From NCBI GenBank assembly GCA_031273805.1, contig JAISRE010000103.1, positions 1 through 47,567 of the forward strand: 47,567 nucleotides of DNA, written 5' to 3'. This stretch comes from Synergistaceae bacterium (GTDB lineage Bacteria; Synergistota; Synergistia; Synergistales; Synergistaceae). Shown in pieces: positions 1-9,416 of this stretch (position 1 is the first letter of the stretch; each line of letters starts with the position of its first letter). The translations under genes were made by a program, and so were the position numbers. The notes under the pieces were generated by a model that saw nothing but the letters and a program-made list of their open reading frames with translations, searched no databases and was not told the DNA's origin.

Positions 1-1640
1 AACCAGTATCTGGCTGGGGGTGGGATTATCGGAGTACGCGCCACCGGAGAGTGGACCGGAACACCCGCTGACGACACCGCTGACGCCACGATCGACAGCG
101 TCTCGGGCAATTATTTCAAAGGCGTCACCGTTGAGGCGACGGACGCAAACGGCAAGTGGAAGACTGACGCGGAGAGCGCTTACATTGAGGGCGGCGGGCT
201 GATCGGCGTTGACGCCGCGTCCTCGCCGGCGGACAGGAAGGGCGTCGCCAAAATCGAAGAGCTCAAGGACAATATCTTCACTGAGATAAATGTACATACC
301 GGCGACATTATCATCGGAGGCGGCCTCGTCGGCCTTAACAACAACAGCAAACATCTGGACAGCGTCGGCAGCACCCTCTATCAGGGAAGCGCGTACGCTG
401 AACTGACGGAAGCCAGCGGCAACGTGTTCGCCGGCGACATTGACGTGTACGCGCGTTACTCCATAAGGGGCGGCGGGGTAATAGGGCTGAACGGCCTGTC
501 GACCGCGGGCACCCGCCTGTGGTACCTCGACGACAATATTTTCAGCGGCGTAAATGTGGAAACAGGCTCGTACCTCAAGGGCGGCGGCATCGTCGGCCTT
601 CAGACGAATTACGTGGACTCCGGCAAAGACACAAAATTAGAAGGGCGAGACGAAGAATCAGGAGAATATCCGGGGGGCGTGGATTTTACGGACATTTACG
701 ATAATGTCGCTGGCAACCCGTGGACGCTTCTCTACCGCGCGTCCGGCAACCTGTTCATCGACTCGAATGTCACCGCCGCGACGTACCTCTACGGCGGCGG
801 CATTGTCGGGCTGCATTCATCCGAAGCGACGGCGTATCTGGGGACGGTCGAGAACAACCTGTTCCAAAACCTGAATGTGACGGTAAGCGGAGTCGACGAC
901 CCGGCAACCGGCTACGGTTTGAAGGGCGGCGGCATTGTCGGCGTCTCGTCGAAGAGGTCGGGGCTCATCGGCACGGTGAAGGGAAATTATTTCGACCAAA
1001 TCGACGTCACGGTCAGTGGAAAACTTGCCGGCGGCGGCGTCGTCGGAATTCAATCCGACTCGGGCGAGCTCGATCTCTCCGCAGGCGGGGATATAGTGCA
1101 TAACAGCTTCACTAATCTCAACATAAAGGCGGGGGCAATAGAGGGCGGCGGCGTCGTCGGAGCGCGGGGCGAAAATGGCTTCGGCGGATTTGGCGGCAAT
1201 TCCGGGGTTGACGACGATGGAATAAGCGGGAACCGCCTGAGCGGAATCACCGTCGAGGCAACCGACTCGTACATATCCGGCGGCGGCATCTTCGGGGTAT
1301 ATTCCAACGAGGGAACCGCCACCATGTACGACGTTAACCATAACGTTTTCAACGGAATGAAGGTATCGGCGAAAACATACATCGAAGGCGGCGGGCTGAT
1401 CGGCGTCCGCACGAACGGCCTCGGCGTAATCAACAATGTGGTCAACAACTACTTCTTTGATTCGGAAGTGACCGCCGGTACTTACATAGACGGCGGCGGC
1501 ATAATAGGAGCGACGAGCGGGCAGCCGAGTTCAGACTCTGCCTCGGACGCGCCCACGCTCGGCATCGTGAATGTCGAAGACAGCCTGTTCACAGGCAACA
1601 AGGTTACGGCGAACAACGGCACGATCGGCGGCGGCCTCAT
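1..1640 (+). repeat. GGG[IVL][IVF]G passenger repeats
   Basis: Within the autotransporter frame, GGGIIGV, GGGLIGV, GGGLVGL, GGGVIGL, GGGIVGL (twice), GGGIVGV, GGGVVGI, GGGVVGA, GGGIFGV, GGGLIGV and GGGIIGA appear in order, ending in a degenerate GGGLIYS. Each unit also carries an N-x-F or N-x-L-F element before the glycine motif. The organisation resembles the GGAI/FxxN repeats of chlamydial Pmp proteins, but the motif differs; homology is not claimed. Confidence 0.8.
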
Positions 1641-4617
1641 CTACAGTTACGGTACCGTCGGCGGCATGACTATCAAAAACAGCTATTTCGGCGAAAACAC
1701 GTTCACGTCGAAAATTGGCGATTCAGGCAAATATAATGGCGACGCTCCAGCGCCCAAAGTGTACGGAACCGTCACGGTCGACACCGGGCATCCCCATGGC
1801 GGTGACGCCCCTTACACTCTGACGTTGGAGGCAACGGGCGGCAACTATACGTACTTCGGCGACAACAAGATTATAGAAGGCGACAAGGAACGCTATAACT
1901 CGCTCTATTTTGGGACGGTCGATGGGTATACGACCGCTCCGGACGGCAAAATCGAGACCACGCCAGACGTCGCTGACGCCGACGCGAAACTTGAGATCAA
2001 AACCGATCCCGGCGGCTATGTATTCCTCTTAGACCCGATAGAGGTGAACCAGGACAACGAAAAAACCTTCGACATGGAAGTGGGTCCCCTCAACGGTGGC
2101 ACGGCCGGGTATTTCATCTGGGACGGCGAAAACAAATTCACTGTGGAACGACCCGGCAATGTCGACCTTTTGTCCGGGAGTTACACGCAGATAATGCCCG
2201 GAATGACCCTGTACGCCCCCAACCATACGTTCAATCTGAATTCAGGCGGGCATTTGACCGTGATGGGCGACAATGAAATGACCCTCACCAAGGCAAATTT
2301 GAACGGCGAGCTGATCTTCAGGCTGATTGACACGGAACCCAACGACGCGGACAAGGCATTGCTGAAAATTCACGGGCCGGATGGCGCAGATAATTACGTC
2401 AATCTCGACGGAAGCACGATACGTCTGACGCCGATAGCCTACGGCATCGATCTGCAACCCGGCGATCGCTTCTATCTGATAGCCACGGACAGAGCAAACG
2501 GCATCTTTGAGGGCAGTCACAACGGATGGGCTTCCACTTACGCCTACGTCAGAAGCGGTTACACAACTGCGTACAACCTCATCATCGACACCTCCGTGCC
2601 AAAGGACTTGATCAATGGCGCCAGTAACATAGATGATGAGGCGGCGACGTACCAGTATCTCGTGGCCCGCCTGCCATTCCCGGACGCGCCTGTGGTGGAG
2701 CCTTCGAAGGAAGATCCGCCCAGCCCTGTGGTTCCGGCGGAGCCTGAGCCTGAGCCTGAGCCGGAGCCGGAACCTGAGCCGGAACCTGAGCCTGAGCCGG
2801 AACCGGAGCCTGAGCCGGAACCGGAGCCTGAGCCTGAGCCGGAGCCGGAGCCTGAGCCGGAGCCGGAGCCGGAGCCGGAGCCTGAGCCGCCCACGCCCGT
2901 GAACCCGTTCGTTCCGGATCTCCCGACTCCGCCGACTCCTCCGATTCTGATTCCGGATGTCCCAGTCGACCCGCCTGCGGAGCCGGAGCCCGAGCCCGAG
3001 CCGGAGCCTGAGCCTGAGCCTGAGCCGGAGCCCGAGCCCGAGCCCGAGCCCGAGCCGGAGCCTGAGCCTGAGCCGGAGCCCGAGCCCGAGCCCGAGCCCG
3101 AGCCGGAGCCTGAGCCCGAGCCTGAGCCGCTGCCCGTCACACCTATCACTGACGATCCGAATCGTCCCACGGATCCGAAGAGTCCGGTTGTGCCTGTTCC
3201 CCCGACGCCTGGAGATGAGCCGACGCCTGGAGATGAGCCGACGCCGACGCCGGGACCTACGCCTGATCCGACGCCAGCGCCAGCGCCGGAGCCGACGCCG
3301 GAGCCAGAGCCAGAGCCGGAGCCTGAACCGGAGCCAGAGCCAGAGCCGGAGCCTGAACCGGAGCCAGAGCCAGAGCCTGAACCGGAGCCAGAGCCTGATC
3401 CGGAGCCGGAGCCAGAGCCGGAGCCTGAGCCGGAGCCAGAGCCTGAACCGGAGCCTGAACCGGAGCCAGAGCCAGAGCCAGAACCGGAGCCAGAGCCAGA
3501 GCCAGAGCCTGAACCGGAGCCTGAGCCTGAGCCGGAGCCGGAGCCGGAGCCAGAGCCTGAGCCAGAGCCAGAGCCGGGAGGAGACTTGCCGCCAATCGCT
3601 GCCGCCGCTCACCAGTCAGTATCACTGACGAACGGGCGAATGGCCGGGCTGGCTTTTATAGGGGCGCGCGGGACCTGGCTTCCGGATCACAGCTATGAAT
3701 CGGCGAGCATAGTGCTGAGCAACGACATTCTGAGCGAAGACCCCTATGGACGGATCTCCGCGCCTTTCGCCGGCATAGACGGCGCGTGGCTGCGCGTTCA
3801 TAACGACAATTCGCATATCGACATCGACGGCACGAACATGATGATCGGTTTTGCGAGCAAAAAGAGGAAGCAGGGTGACGAGAACCACCAGGACAGCTCG
3901 TTGCTCTGGGCGGCTTTCATCGATGTCGGGCACGCTAGCTACAACACTTACGACAACTTTGGCTTCGTCACGAACAGCGTGATAAACGCCATTGACGACA
4001 TTTACGCCAGCGGTTCGCTCCGCAGCTACGGCGTCGGCATAATGGCGCGGAAGGAGTGGGCGAACGGACTCAGGCTGGAAGGATCGCTTCGCGCCGGAAA
4101 ACTGAAAAACGAGTACACCGCGTCCAATTACCTTGACGAGGACGGCGTTGCCGCGTCGTATACCACAGACGCGCCGTATTACGGGGCTCATCTTGGAATA
4201 GGGCGCATCATGAAGCTGAAAGACCCGCGCGACAGGTTGGATATCATGTTCCGCTATTATTGGAACAGACAGGATGGAGATTTCGTGGAGCTGCCGAACG
4301 GGGAATGGGTGGATTTCGGCCACGACGACTCTCACAGGGTGAGGTTGGGCGCGCGGTATTCCAGAGAGCGCGGCAGCCGCCGCTCGTGGTATATCGGCGC
4401 CGCATTGGAACATGAATTTGCAGGCGACATCCACGCCAGAAACAGCCAGTTCACGCTCCCGGCCTATGACCTGCAGGGCACAACCGGTGTGGGGGAAATC
4501 GGCTTCATCCTCCGCCCCAACGAGGACAGCAATTTTTCACTCGAAACCGGAATCCAGGGGTACGTCGGCAAATACAGCGGATTTTCCGCCGGAATAAGGT
4601 TTGAGTGGGAGTTTTAA
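1..4617 (+). CDS. Autotransporter-like outer-membrane protein, 5' truncated
   Basis: The frame is open from base 1, so the gene begins upstream; about 1538 codons are visible. Bases 1-1640 encode at least a dozen copies of a GGG[IVL][IVF]G motif spaced roughly 30-55 residues apart, usually preceded by a Tyr/Ile-rich strand and followed by an N-x-F element. This pattern suggests a beta-helix passenger. A non-repetitive stretch (about 1640-2700) follows, then three Pro-Glu runs (2740-2889, 2980-3129, 3301-3576). The last ~340 codons look like an autotransporter barrel: alternating hydrophobic strands, many Tyr/Gly/Arg, and a final strand ending in Phe (FEWEF). The N-terminal signal is outside the window. 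The passenger function is unknown; adhesion or surface display is an inference. A strong terminator follows. Confidence 0.85.
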   Translation, partial: NQYLAGGGIIGVRATGEWTGTPADDTADATIDSVSGNYFKGVTVEATDANGKWKTDAESAYIEGGGLIGVDAASSPADRKGVAKIEELKDNIFTEINVHTGDIIIGGGLVGLNNNSKHLDSVGSTLYQGSAYAELTEASGNVFAGDIDVYARYSIRGGGVIGLNGLSTAGTRLWYLDDNIFSGVNVETGSYLKGGGIVGLQTNYVDSGKDTKLEGRDEESGEYPGGVDFTDIYDNVAGNPWTLLYRASGNLFIDSNVTAATYLYGGGIVGLHSSEATAYLGTVENNLFQNLNVTVSGVDDPATGYGLKGGGIVGVSSKRSGLIGTVKGNYFDQIDVTVSGKLAGGGVVGIQSDSGELDLSAGGDIVHNSFTNLNIKAGAIEGGGVVGARGENGFGGFGGNSGVDDDGISGNRLSGITVEATDSYISGGGIFGVYSNEGTATMYDVNHNVFNGMKVSAKTYIEGGGLIGVRTNGLGVINNVVNNYFFDSEVTAGTYIDGGGIIGATSGQPSSDSASDAPTLGIVNVEDSLFTGNKVTANNGTIGGGLIYSYGTVGGMTIKNSYFGENTFTSKIGDSGKYNGDAPAPKVYGTVTVDTGHPHGGDAPYTLTLEATGGNYTYFGDNKIIEGDKERYNSLYFGTVDGYTTAPDGKIETTPDVADADAKLEIKTDPGGYVFLLDPIEVNQDNEKTFDMEVGPLNGGTAGYFIWDGENKFTVERPGNVDLLSGSYTQIMPGMTLYAPNHTFNLNSGGHLTVMGDNEMTLTKANLNGELIFRLIDTEPNDADKALLKIHGPDGADNYVNLDGSTIRLTPIAYGIDLQPGDRFYLIATDRANGIFEGSHNGWASTYAYVRSGYTTAYNLIIDTSVPKDLINGASNIDDEAATYQYLVARLPFPDAPVVEPSKEDPPSPVVPAEPEPEPEPEPEPEPEPEPEPEPEPEPEPEPEPEPEPEPEPEPEPEPEPEPPTPVNPFVPDLPTPPTPPILIPDVPVDPPAEPEPEPEPEPEPEPEPEPEPEPEPEPEPEPEPEPEPEPEPEPEPEPEPEPLPVTPITDDPNRPTDPKSPVVPVPPTPGDEPTPGDEPTPTPGPTPDPTPAPAPEPTPEPEPEPEPEPEPEPEPEPEPEPEPEPEPEPEPDPEPEPEPEPEPEPEPEPEPEPEPEPEPEPEPEPEPEPEPEPEPEPEPEPEPEPEPEPEPGGDLPPIAAAAHQSVSLTNGRMAGLAFIGARGTWLPDHSYESASIVLSNDILSEDPYGRISAPFAGIDGAWLRVHNDNSHIDIDGTNMMIGFASKKRKQGDENHQDSSLLWAAFIDVGHASYNTYDNFGFVTNSVINAIDDIYASGSLRSYGVGIMARKEWANGLRLEGSLRAGKLKNEYTASNYLDEDGVAASYTTDAPYYGAHLGIGRIMKLKDPRDRLDIMFRYYWNRQDGDFVELPNGEWVDFGHDDSHRVRLGARYSRERGSRRSWYIGAALEHEFAGDIHARNSQFTLPAYDLQGTTGVGEIGFILRPNEDSNFSLETGIQGYVGKYSGFSAGIRFEWEF
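2740..2889 (+). repeat. Glu-Pro dipeptide run 1 (25 units)
   Basis: This is a 150-bp hexanucleotide-type repeat coding for 25 consecutive Glu-Pro pairs, mostly GAG with CCT or CCG and a few GAA. It probably forms a stiff, acidic spacer between passenger and barrel. Confidence 0.9.
2980..3129 (+). repeat. Glu-Pro dipeptide run 2 (25 units)
   Basis: This second 150-bp run again encodes exactly 25 Glu-Pro pairs. It uses CCC as well as CCG and CCT for proline, so it is not a simple copy of run 1. The two runs are separated by a Pro-rich linker. Confidence 0.9.
3301..3576 (+). repeat. Glu-Pro dipeptide run 3 (46 units, one Asp-Pro)
   Basis: This 276-bp run has 46 dipeptides, one of them Asp-Pro. 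Proline is encoded mainly by CCA, CCG and CCT, and a 30-bp higher-order unit (GAG CCA GAG CCA... ending GAA CCG) recurs at its 5' end. It leads directly into the barrel domain. Confidence 0.9.
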
Positions 4618-4648
4618 CTGAAGGACAGCGATTCTATTGAGAAAGTTT

Positions 4649-4684
4649 AAACATCAGGATCCCGCGACGGGATCCTGATGTTTT
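4649..4684 (+). terminator. Intrinsic terminator after the autotransporter
   Basis: A perfect 15-bp stem (AAACATCAGGATCCC pairing with GGGATCCTGATGTTT) encloses the 5-base loop GCGAC and is followed by a short T run. It lies 31 bases after the autotransporter stop. The stem ends symmetrically in A/T runs, but no gene on the minus strand would need it. Confidence 0.85.
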
Positions 4685-4984
4685 GAAAGCGCGAAAACAC
4701 TCCCCCTGTCACTCGCGCGAGCCTCTCCTAAATTACGACATGAGTATCAGGATGTTTCAGTGCTATCCGCAATGAGCCGATAAAATGGATCTTTACATAA
4801 AAAAGGCCTCATTCGTGCTTCGATTGACCATCGTCATGCTGCTTCCTGCGGATTTGGGTTGCACCCTGTGGCTTGACGTCTCCGCTAAAACCCGGCGCTC
4901 AGAGCTTCGCGGCGTGTCACATATCACCATCAACATGTTTATTGTCCAAGAAAAATACTTTATGAATCCCACGTATTTCTGCGA
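4685..4984. other. Intergenic stretch without a convincing gene
   Basis: About 300 bases separate the terminator from the moxR promoter. Short open frames exist on both strands, but none has a Shine-Dalgarno sequence together with plausible protein composition. I see no clear RNA structure. Confidence 0.6.
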
Positions 4985-5012
4985 TTGCCATAAATCCAAA
5001 TATTATTATAAT
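4985..5012 (+). promoter_or_regulatory. Candidate promoter of the moxR unit
   Basis: TTGCCA (4985-4990), a 16-base spacer and TATAAT (5007-5012). Transcription would start near 5019, downstream of the first in-frame ATG of moxR, which supports the later start at 5044. Confidence 0.6.
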
Positions 5013-5043
5013 AATGTTAATAAAGATGAGGTGTTCCGTCACG

Positions 5044-5979
5044 ATGAGACCGCTGGAAATAAAAAATACAATGATTGACAATATTATAAAAGCGCTGGAA
5101 GAAGTTTTGCACGGCAAGAGAGAGGTTCTCCTTCGGATGCTGACATGTGTTTTTTCAGGCGGACACATACTGCTCGAAGATCTGCCTGGCCTCGGCAAGA
5201 CCACGGTCGCTATTGCGGTGGCGCGTGTGCTTGGATTGAGCTTTGGACGTTTGCAGTGCACCAACGACCTTCTGCCTACTGACGTTACCGGGCTCAATAT
5301 CTTTAAATCGGACAGGGGGGAGTTTGAGTTTCACCCTGGCCCCATATTCAACAACCTGATTCTGGTAGACGAGATCAACAGGGCCACTCCTAAGACTCAG
5401 AGCGCCCTTCTCGAAGCTATGGGAGAGGAGCAGGCGACCATCGACGGAACTACGTACAAACTATCCCGCCCGTTTCTGGTTATCGCGACTCAGAACCCTG
5501 TCGAGCACTCCGGGACATTTCCGCTGCCGGAGTCTCAGATGGATCGCTTCATGATGAGGACGTCGATAGGATATCCCGACAGGATATCGGAGAGAGGCAT
5601 ACTTCGCGCCGGCAGCCAGAAATTTTCCATAGAAAACCTTCCTCCGGCCCTCTCCCCGGATGAGGTGGTATCCCTTCAGGTAAGGATAGAGAGCGACATT
5701 ACGGTGTCGGAGAAGATTCTGGATTATATTATGGCAATCACGGAGAAAACAAGGCGGCATCCAATGGTGTCGGTCGGAATATCAACCCGCGGAGCGATGG
5801 TAATGCTGCGCTGCGCGAAGTGCGTCGCGTGGATGAGGGGGCGTGATTATGTAGTGCCTGAAGACGTCAAACATTTCGCGTCAGATATCCTGCAGCACAG
5901 AATACAGCTGAACGTCAGCTCCAAATCGGAGGGGGCGGATATTTTGAATTCTATAATCAGCGAGATACCAGTGCCATGA
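5044..5979 (+). CDS. MoxR-family AAA+ ATPase
   Basis: A 311-residue MoxR-type AAA+ ATPase, thought to act as a chaperone for a membrane or metal-dependent partner. Visible motifs are a Walker A loop (EDLPGLGKT, residues 45-53), Walker B (ILVDE, 106-110) and a sensor region with the family's ATQNPVEHSGTFPLPESQ signature around 148-165. ATGs at 5014 and 5026 are in frame, but a promoter -10 ends at 5012; the ATG at 5044 has a GAGGTG Shine-Dalgarno sequence. The stop overlaps the DUF58 gene start, as is usual for MoxR-DUF58 pairs. The substrate is unknown. Confidence 0.92.
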   Translation: MRPLEIKNTMIDNIIKALEEVLHGKREVLLRMLTCVFSGGHILLEDLPGLGKTTVAIAVARVLGLSFGRLQCTNDLLPTDVTGLNIFKSDRGEFEFHPGPIFNNLILVDEINRATPKTQSALLEAMGEEQATIDGTTYKLSRPFLVIATQNPVEHSGTFPLPESQMDRFMMRTSIGYPDRISERGILRAGSQKFSIENLPPALSPDEVVSLQVRIESDITVSEKILDYIMAITEKTRRHPMVSVGISTRGAMVMLRCAKCVAWMRGRDYVVPEDVKHFASDILQHRIQLNVSSKSEGADILNSIISEIPVP

Positions 5980-6854
5980 AGGTGATATCCATACATCGAT
6001 CGGGCATGATCTATATAGCCGTATCCATCATAATGGGGATTCTTGCGATAAATGGCGGCAATAACTTTCATTATCTGGCGGCATCGGTGATTCTCGGGTA
6101 TATGCTGGCGTCTGGCGTGGCAGGAAGGCGTAATATACGAAACGCAGAGGTGTCCCTGTCGTTTCCCGATGAAATATACGCAATGACTCCATTTATGCTA
6201 ACTGTTGAGCTTCGAAACAAAAGCTCCCGCGTTCCAATATTGCTCTTAAATGTCAAGGCGGGCGATTCGAGCGTATTGTTTCATATGGTGCAGCCCGGCG
6301 AAGTACAGAGAAGAAGCGTAATGTACTCATTCACATCCAGAGGGGAGGGGGTAATCAGCGATATCGAGCTTTCGTCCGTTTATCCGTTCGATCTGTTTAC
6401 GCGCTATTGGCCGACGCCGTTCAAGGGAAGAGCTGCCGTATTTCCGAAACCAGTCGAGGGTATGACCAACTGTGAAGTATTCGACATGGAAAATCCGGAG
6501 GATGAAACAGCGTATCGTCAGAGGTTATGCGCGGATCTGGACATAGTTGGCGTCAGGCCTTATGTTGAGGGCGATCCCATGAAGCTGATTCACTGGAAGT
6601 CGACTGCGCGCACCGGAAGACTGAATACCAGAGTCTACGATGAACAGGGAAGCGGCAGGGAGAGGATGATAGACCTCGACGCGCTCATTTCCAGGGGATT
6701 GGAGTCCGGGTTGTCCGCCGCGAGCTATATCATTCGTCTTGCCATCCTGTCCGGAGATCCGATCGGCATGAAGGACGGGGAAACTATTTATCCCCCGTCG
6801 TCCATGCGTTACGATAAACTGGCAATGCTTACAAGGCTCGCTTTTTATGATTGA
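5976..6854 (+). CDS. DUF58 domain protein
   Basis: A 292-residue protein with two hydrophobic helices near the N-terminus (about 11-26 and 32-48) and a cytoplasmic DUF58 domain. The family signature is clear at about 192-222: GVRPYVEGDPMKLIHWKSTA followed by RTGRL. DUF58 proteins have a von Willebrand factor A-like fold and occur with MoxR ATPases. The start overlaps the moxR stop by four bases (ATGA), and the 3' end overlaps the transglutaminase gene by eight bases, so the three are probably translationally coupled. A direct partner role for MoxR is inferred from context. Confidence 0.9.
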   Translation: MKVISIHRSGMIYIAVSIIMGILAINGGNNFHYLAASVILGYMLASGVAGRRNIRNAEVSLSFPDEIYAMTPFMLTVELRNKSSRVPILLLNVKAGDSSVLFHMVQPGEVQRRSVMYSFTSRGEGVISDIELSSVYPFDLFTRYWPTPFKGRAAVFPKPVEGMTNCEVFDMENPEDETAYRQRLCADLDIVGVRPYVEGDPMKLIHWKSTARTGRLNTRVYDEQGSGRERMIDLDALISRGLESGLSAASYIIRLAILSGDPIGMKDGETIYPPSSMRYDKLAMLTRLAFYD

Positions 6855-8892
6855 CAGGGCGTATCTGTCGATAAAAAATCTTATAATATTCAACACGCTG
6901 CTCTGTGAGTTAGTGGCGCTCATGTCGTGCTGGAGATCGATAAATGTGGTATACGTCGCGCTTTATTCCGCGATACTCGGAGTCTCCACCGCTATGGAAC
7001 TGTTTGGCCGGAAACACCTGCCCCGGATGATTATAAACATCATGTCATTTGCCATACTTGCTGTCGCTTGGGCCAGATTGCAAATGGATATGCTCGTTGA
7101 GATCTTCACGGAGGCTGTACTCCTGATGATGGCAATCAAGATGCTGGAGGAGAAGAGCGCTCGAGACTATTGCCAGATTGCGGCGCTCTCCGTGTTCACC
7201 GTCATCAGCGCTGCCGTCATAGCTGTAGACGGCACATTTCTCTACTACTGCATACTCATCAGCATATGTTCGGGTTTTCAGATGCTTTTGGCAACGTGGT
7301 ACAAGAACGACCCGAACTACACGCTGACCTTTAAGGAGACGGGGCAGGTCGCGAGAAGAGCCGGAGTCATCTGGATGATGATGCTTCCCCTCTGTCTCCT
7401 GCTGTTTTTCTCGGCGCCAAGAGCCATGACGTCGCTTGGTCAGCTCCAGAGGGTTCCAGGAGGAGCGGAGAGTTTTACAGGTTTTTCAGATGAGGTTGTT
7501 TTGGGTTCGGTCAAAAGCATTCAGTCAAACAACGCCATGGCTTTCAGGGCTGAGATGCCGGAGCAGGGCCGTGATGTCCTCTACTGGCGGGGGATAGTCC
7601 TCGACACCTTTGACGGGCGCGCGTGGAAATCCAGCCGGAGCTCCAGCGCGAGGACGATGTTTCTTTTGGATGGAATCGGCGTTAGACAGGAGATATTCAT
7701 GGAGCCCGGTTATCATAACATTCTCTTTGCGCTGGACATACCTGTGCATATAAACGGCCCGCGCGTGGTTCCAATAGGAGACGCCGTCTTTATGAACGGC
7801 CGCCATTGGTCGACCGGCAGTTTCAGCTACACAGCTTACTCGTCGCTCTCCTCGACTATGCGCCCGATATCCGCTGATATAGGGCGTACGCGATATCTCA
7901 GACTGCCTGCGGATTTTATGCCGCAGCTGCGCGAAGTTGTGGATAATTTAACCGATGGTCTCTCTGACGACCAAAAACCGGGAGCGATAATGGCCTGGTT
8001 GTCGCCTCCGAATTTCAATTACTCATTGGATGATCTGACGATCTCAGAAACCCCCCTCCAGGATTTTTTATTTTCACACAAGAAGGGCAACTGCGAATAC
8101 TTTGCCTCCGCGATGGCCGTTATGCTGAGAATGACAGGAATCCCGTCGAGGCTTGTTGCCGGCTACCACGGCGGCGTCTATAACGACAGCGGCGCTTACT
8201 ACATGGTGAACCAGTCGAGCGCTCACGTGTGGGTGGAGGCCTGGGACGACGGGGAAAAGTTATGGCGAAGATATGATCCGACGCCGGCCGGAGGAGGATC
8301 TATTAATGAGAGAACTGCGGCGGGATATGGCCGGCTCCAAATGTATCTGGACTTGCTGAACCATATGACGTCCCGTCTCTTCATCGGATATGGACAGGAG
8401 TCTCAGTCCAGGCTGCTTGATAATCTGAGAGGTTTTATGGCTAATCCGTCGGCCCGGATATTCTCCACCTTCGACAAAATCCACATTGGGCCGCGAGTGA
8501 TAATGTTGGCCTTCATAAGTATTTCACTGGCGTCACTTTCATTCACTGCTTTGAAATTTTATCGGCGCCGCCGTAGCGGGGATATGGGCGCCAATGAAGC
8601 TGCAGTGCGAGGAAAATTCCTCTCCCTTATGAAAACTCTTGGGTATGAAAAATGCGCGAATGAGGGCTTGGAGGAATTTGTCGAGTCGATAAAAGGAGAT
8701 GCGCGTCATGGAAATTTGCTATTCGAACTTGCGAGTGAGTTTGTTTATGAGTTCGAAAAATTTTACTTTCGGGATATTCCAATAGATATCTCCTCAAGAG
8801 CAAAACTGGATAAATTGTTAAAATACATGAGGAAATATATAAGAAATGAAGCTGTTGCGTCAAATGCCGGAACTGCTAAAATGGAAAAATAG
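6847..8892 (+). CDS. TgpA-like membrane transglutaminase
   Basis: A 681-residue protein with several N-terminal membrane helices (roughly 10-190), a large extracytoplasmic region with a transglutaminase-like core, a further helix near 555-575 and a C-terminal cytoplasmic DUF4129-like tail. The catalytic triad is intact: Cys416 in GNCEYFASAM, His460 in SSAHVWVEAW and Asp477 in YDPTP. This matches the DUF3488/transglutaminase proteins encoded beside MoxR and DUF58 in many bacteria; Pseudomonas TgpA is essential there. The substrate (a cell-envelope protein or peptidoglycan-linked peptide) is unknown. Confidence 0.92.
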   Translation: MIDRAYLSIKNLIIFNTLLCELVALMSCWRSINVVYVALYSAILGVSTAMELFGRKHLPRMIINIMSFAILAVAWARLQMDMLVEIFTEAVLLMMAIKMLEEKSARDYCQIAALSVFTVISAAVIAVDGTFLYYCILISICSGFQMLLATWYKNDPNYTLTFKETGQVARRAGVIWMMMLPLCLLLFFSAPRAMTSLGQLQRVPGGAESFTGFSDEVVLGSVKSIQSNNAMAFRAEMPEQGRDVLYWRGIVLDTFDGRAWKSSRSSSARTMFLLDGIGVRQEIFMEPGYHNILFALDIPVHINGPRVVPIGDAVFMNGRHWSTGSFSYTAYSSLSSTMRPISADIGRTRYLRLPADFMPQLREVVDNLTDGLSDDQKPGAIMAWLSPPNFNYSLDDLTISETPLQDFLFSHKKGNCEYFASAMAVMLRMTGIPSRLVAGYHGGVYNDSGAYYMVNQSSAHVWVEAWDDGEKLWRRYDPTPAGGGSINERTAAGYGRLQMYLDLLNHMTSRLFIGYGQESQSRLLDNLRGFMANPSARIFSTFDKIHIGPRVIMLAFISISLASLSFTALKFYRRRRSGDMGANEAAVRGKFLSLMKTLGYEKCANEGLEEFVESIKGDARHGNLLFELASEFVYEFEKFYFRDIPIDISSRAKLDKLLKYMRKYIRNEAVASNAGTAKMEK

Positions 8893-8924
8893 TAAAATTT
8901 AAGTTTAGGAGAGGCTGCGCATAG

Positions 8925-9416
8925 ATGGCAATACTTGATATTTTGGTCTACCCAAATCCACTTCTTCGCCAGGAGACTGATTTGGTGACGACCTTCGACG
9001 GTAAACTCAAAAAATTAATAGCGGATATGTGGGAAACAATGTATGTTGCAAAGGGGGTCGGTCTTGCGGCGCCTCAGGTGGGGGTTCCAATCAAACTTCT
9101 GGTTGCGGAGTGGGAAGAGCGGCGTCAAGTGCTGATTAATCCCAGCATCATAGAGAAAAGTGGTTCTGAAAAACGAGAGGAGGGATGCCTTAGTTTTCCG
9201 GGAATTTATGAGGAAGTGGAGAGACCGGAACGAATCCGCATACTGTATCAGGATGAAAAAGGGGAAAGTCATGATGAAATAGTTGAGGGGTATCTCGCTA
9301 GAATTTTCTCTCATGAGACCGATCATCTCAACGGGAAACTGCTCATCGATCACGTGTCACTTCTCAAACGGGCTTTTTTGAAGAAGAAATTTGGGAGGAA
9401 GGCGCGTATATCCTGA
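8925..9416 (+). CDS. def: Peptide deformylase
   Basis: Removes the formyl group from the N-terminal methionine of new proteins in the cytosol. All three family motifs are present in this 163-residue protein: GVGLAAPQVG (44-53), EGCLSFPG with metal ligand Cys88, and HETDH with ligands His130 and His134 and catalytic Glu131. A strong AGGAGAGG Shine-Dalgarno sequence precedes the ATG. The stop overlaps the fmt start by one base, so formylation and deformylation genes are coupled as in many bacteria. The gene has a clear gap from the transglutaminase gene and may start a new transcription unit, though I found no strong promoter. Confidence 0.97.
   Translation: MAILDILVYPNPLLRQETDLVTTFDGKLKKLIADMWETMYVAKGVGLAAPQVGVPIKLLVAEWEERRQVLINPSIIEKSGSEKREEGCLSFPGIYEEVERPERIRILYQDEKGESHDEIVEGYLARIFSHETDHLNGKLLIDHVSLLKRAFLKKKFGRKARIS

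Noticed and set aside
2242-3612. Very long open frames on the minus strand and other frames across the Glu-Pro runs (Arg-Leu, Gly-Ser and Ser-Arg repeats)
   Set aside because: They are by-products of the hexanucleotide repeat, which has no stop codon in any frame; none has a ribosome-binding site or non-repetitive protein content.
5014-5043. Earlier ATG start of the MoxR gene
   Set aside because: The -10 box ends at 5012, so these codons would lie at or before the transcription start; the ATG at 5044 has a good Shine-Dalgarno sequence.
4785-5078. Possible 97-residue protein upstream of moxR
   Set aside because: No Shine-Dalgarno sequence, poor composition, and it overlaps the moxR promoter and start.
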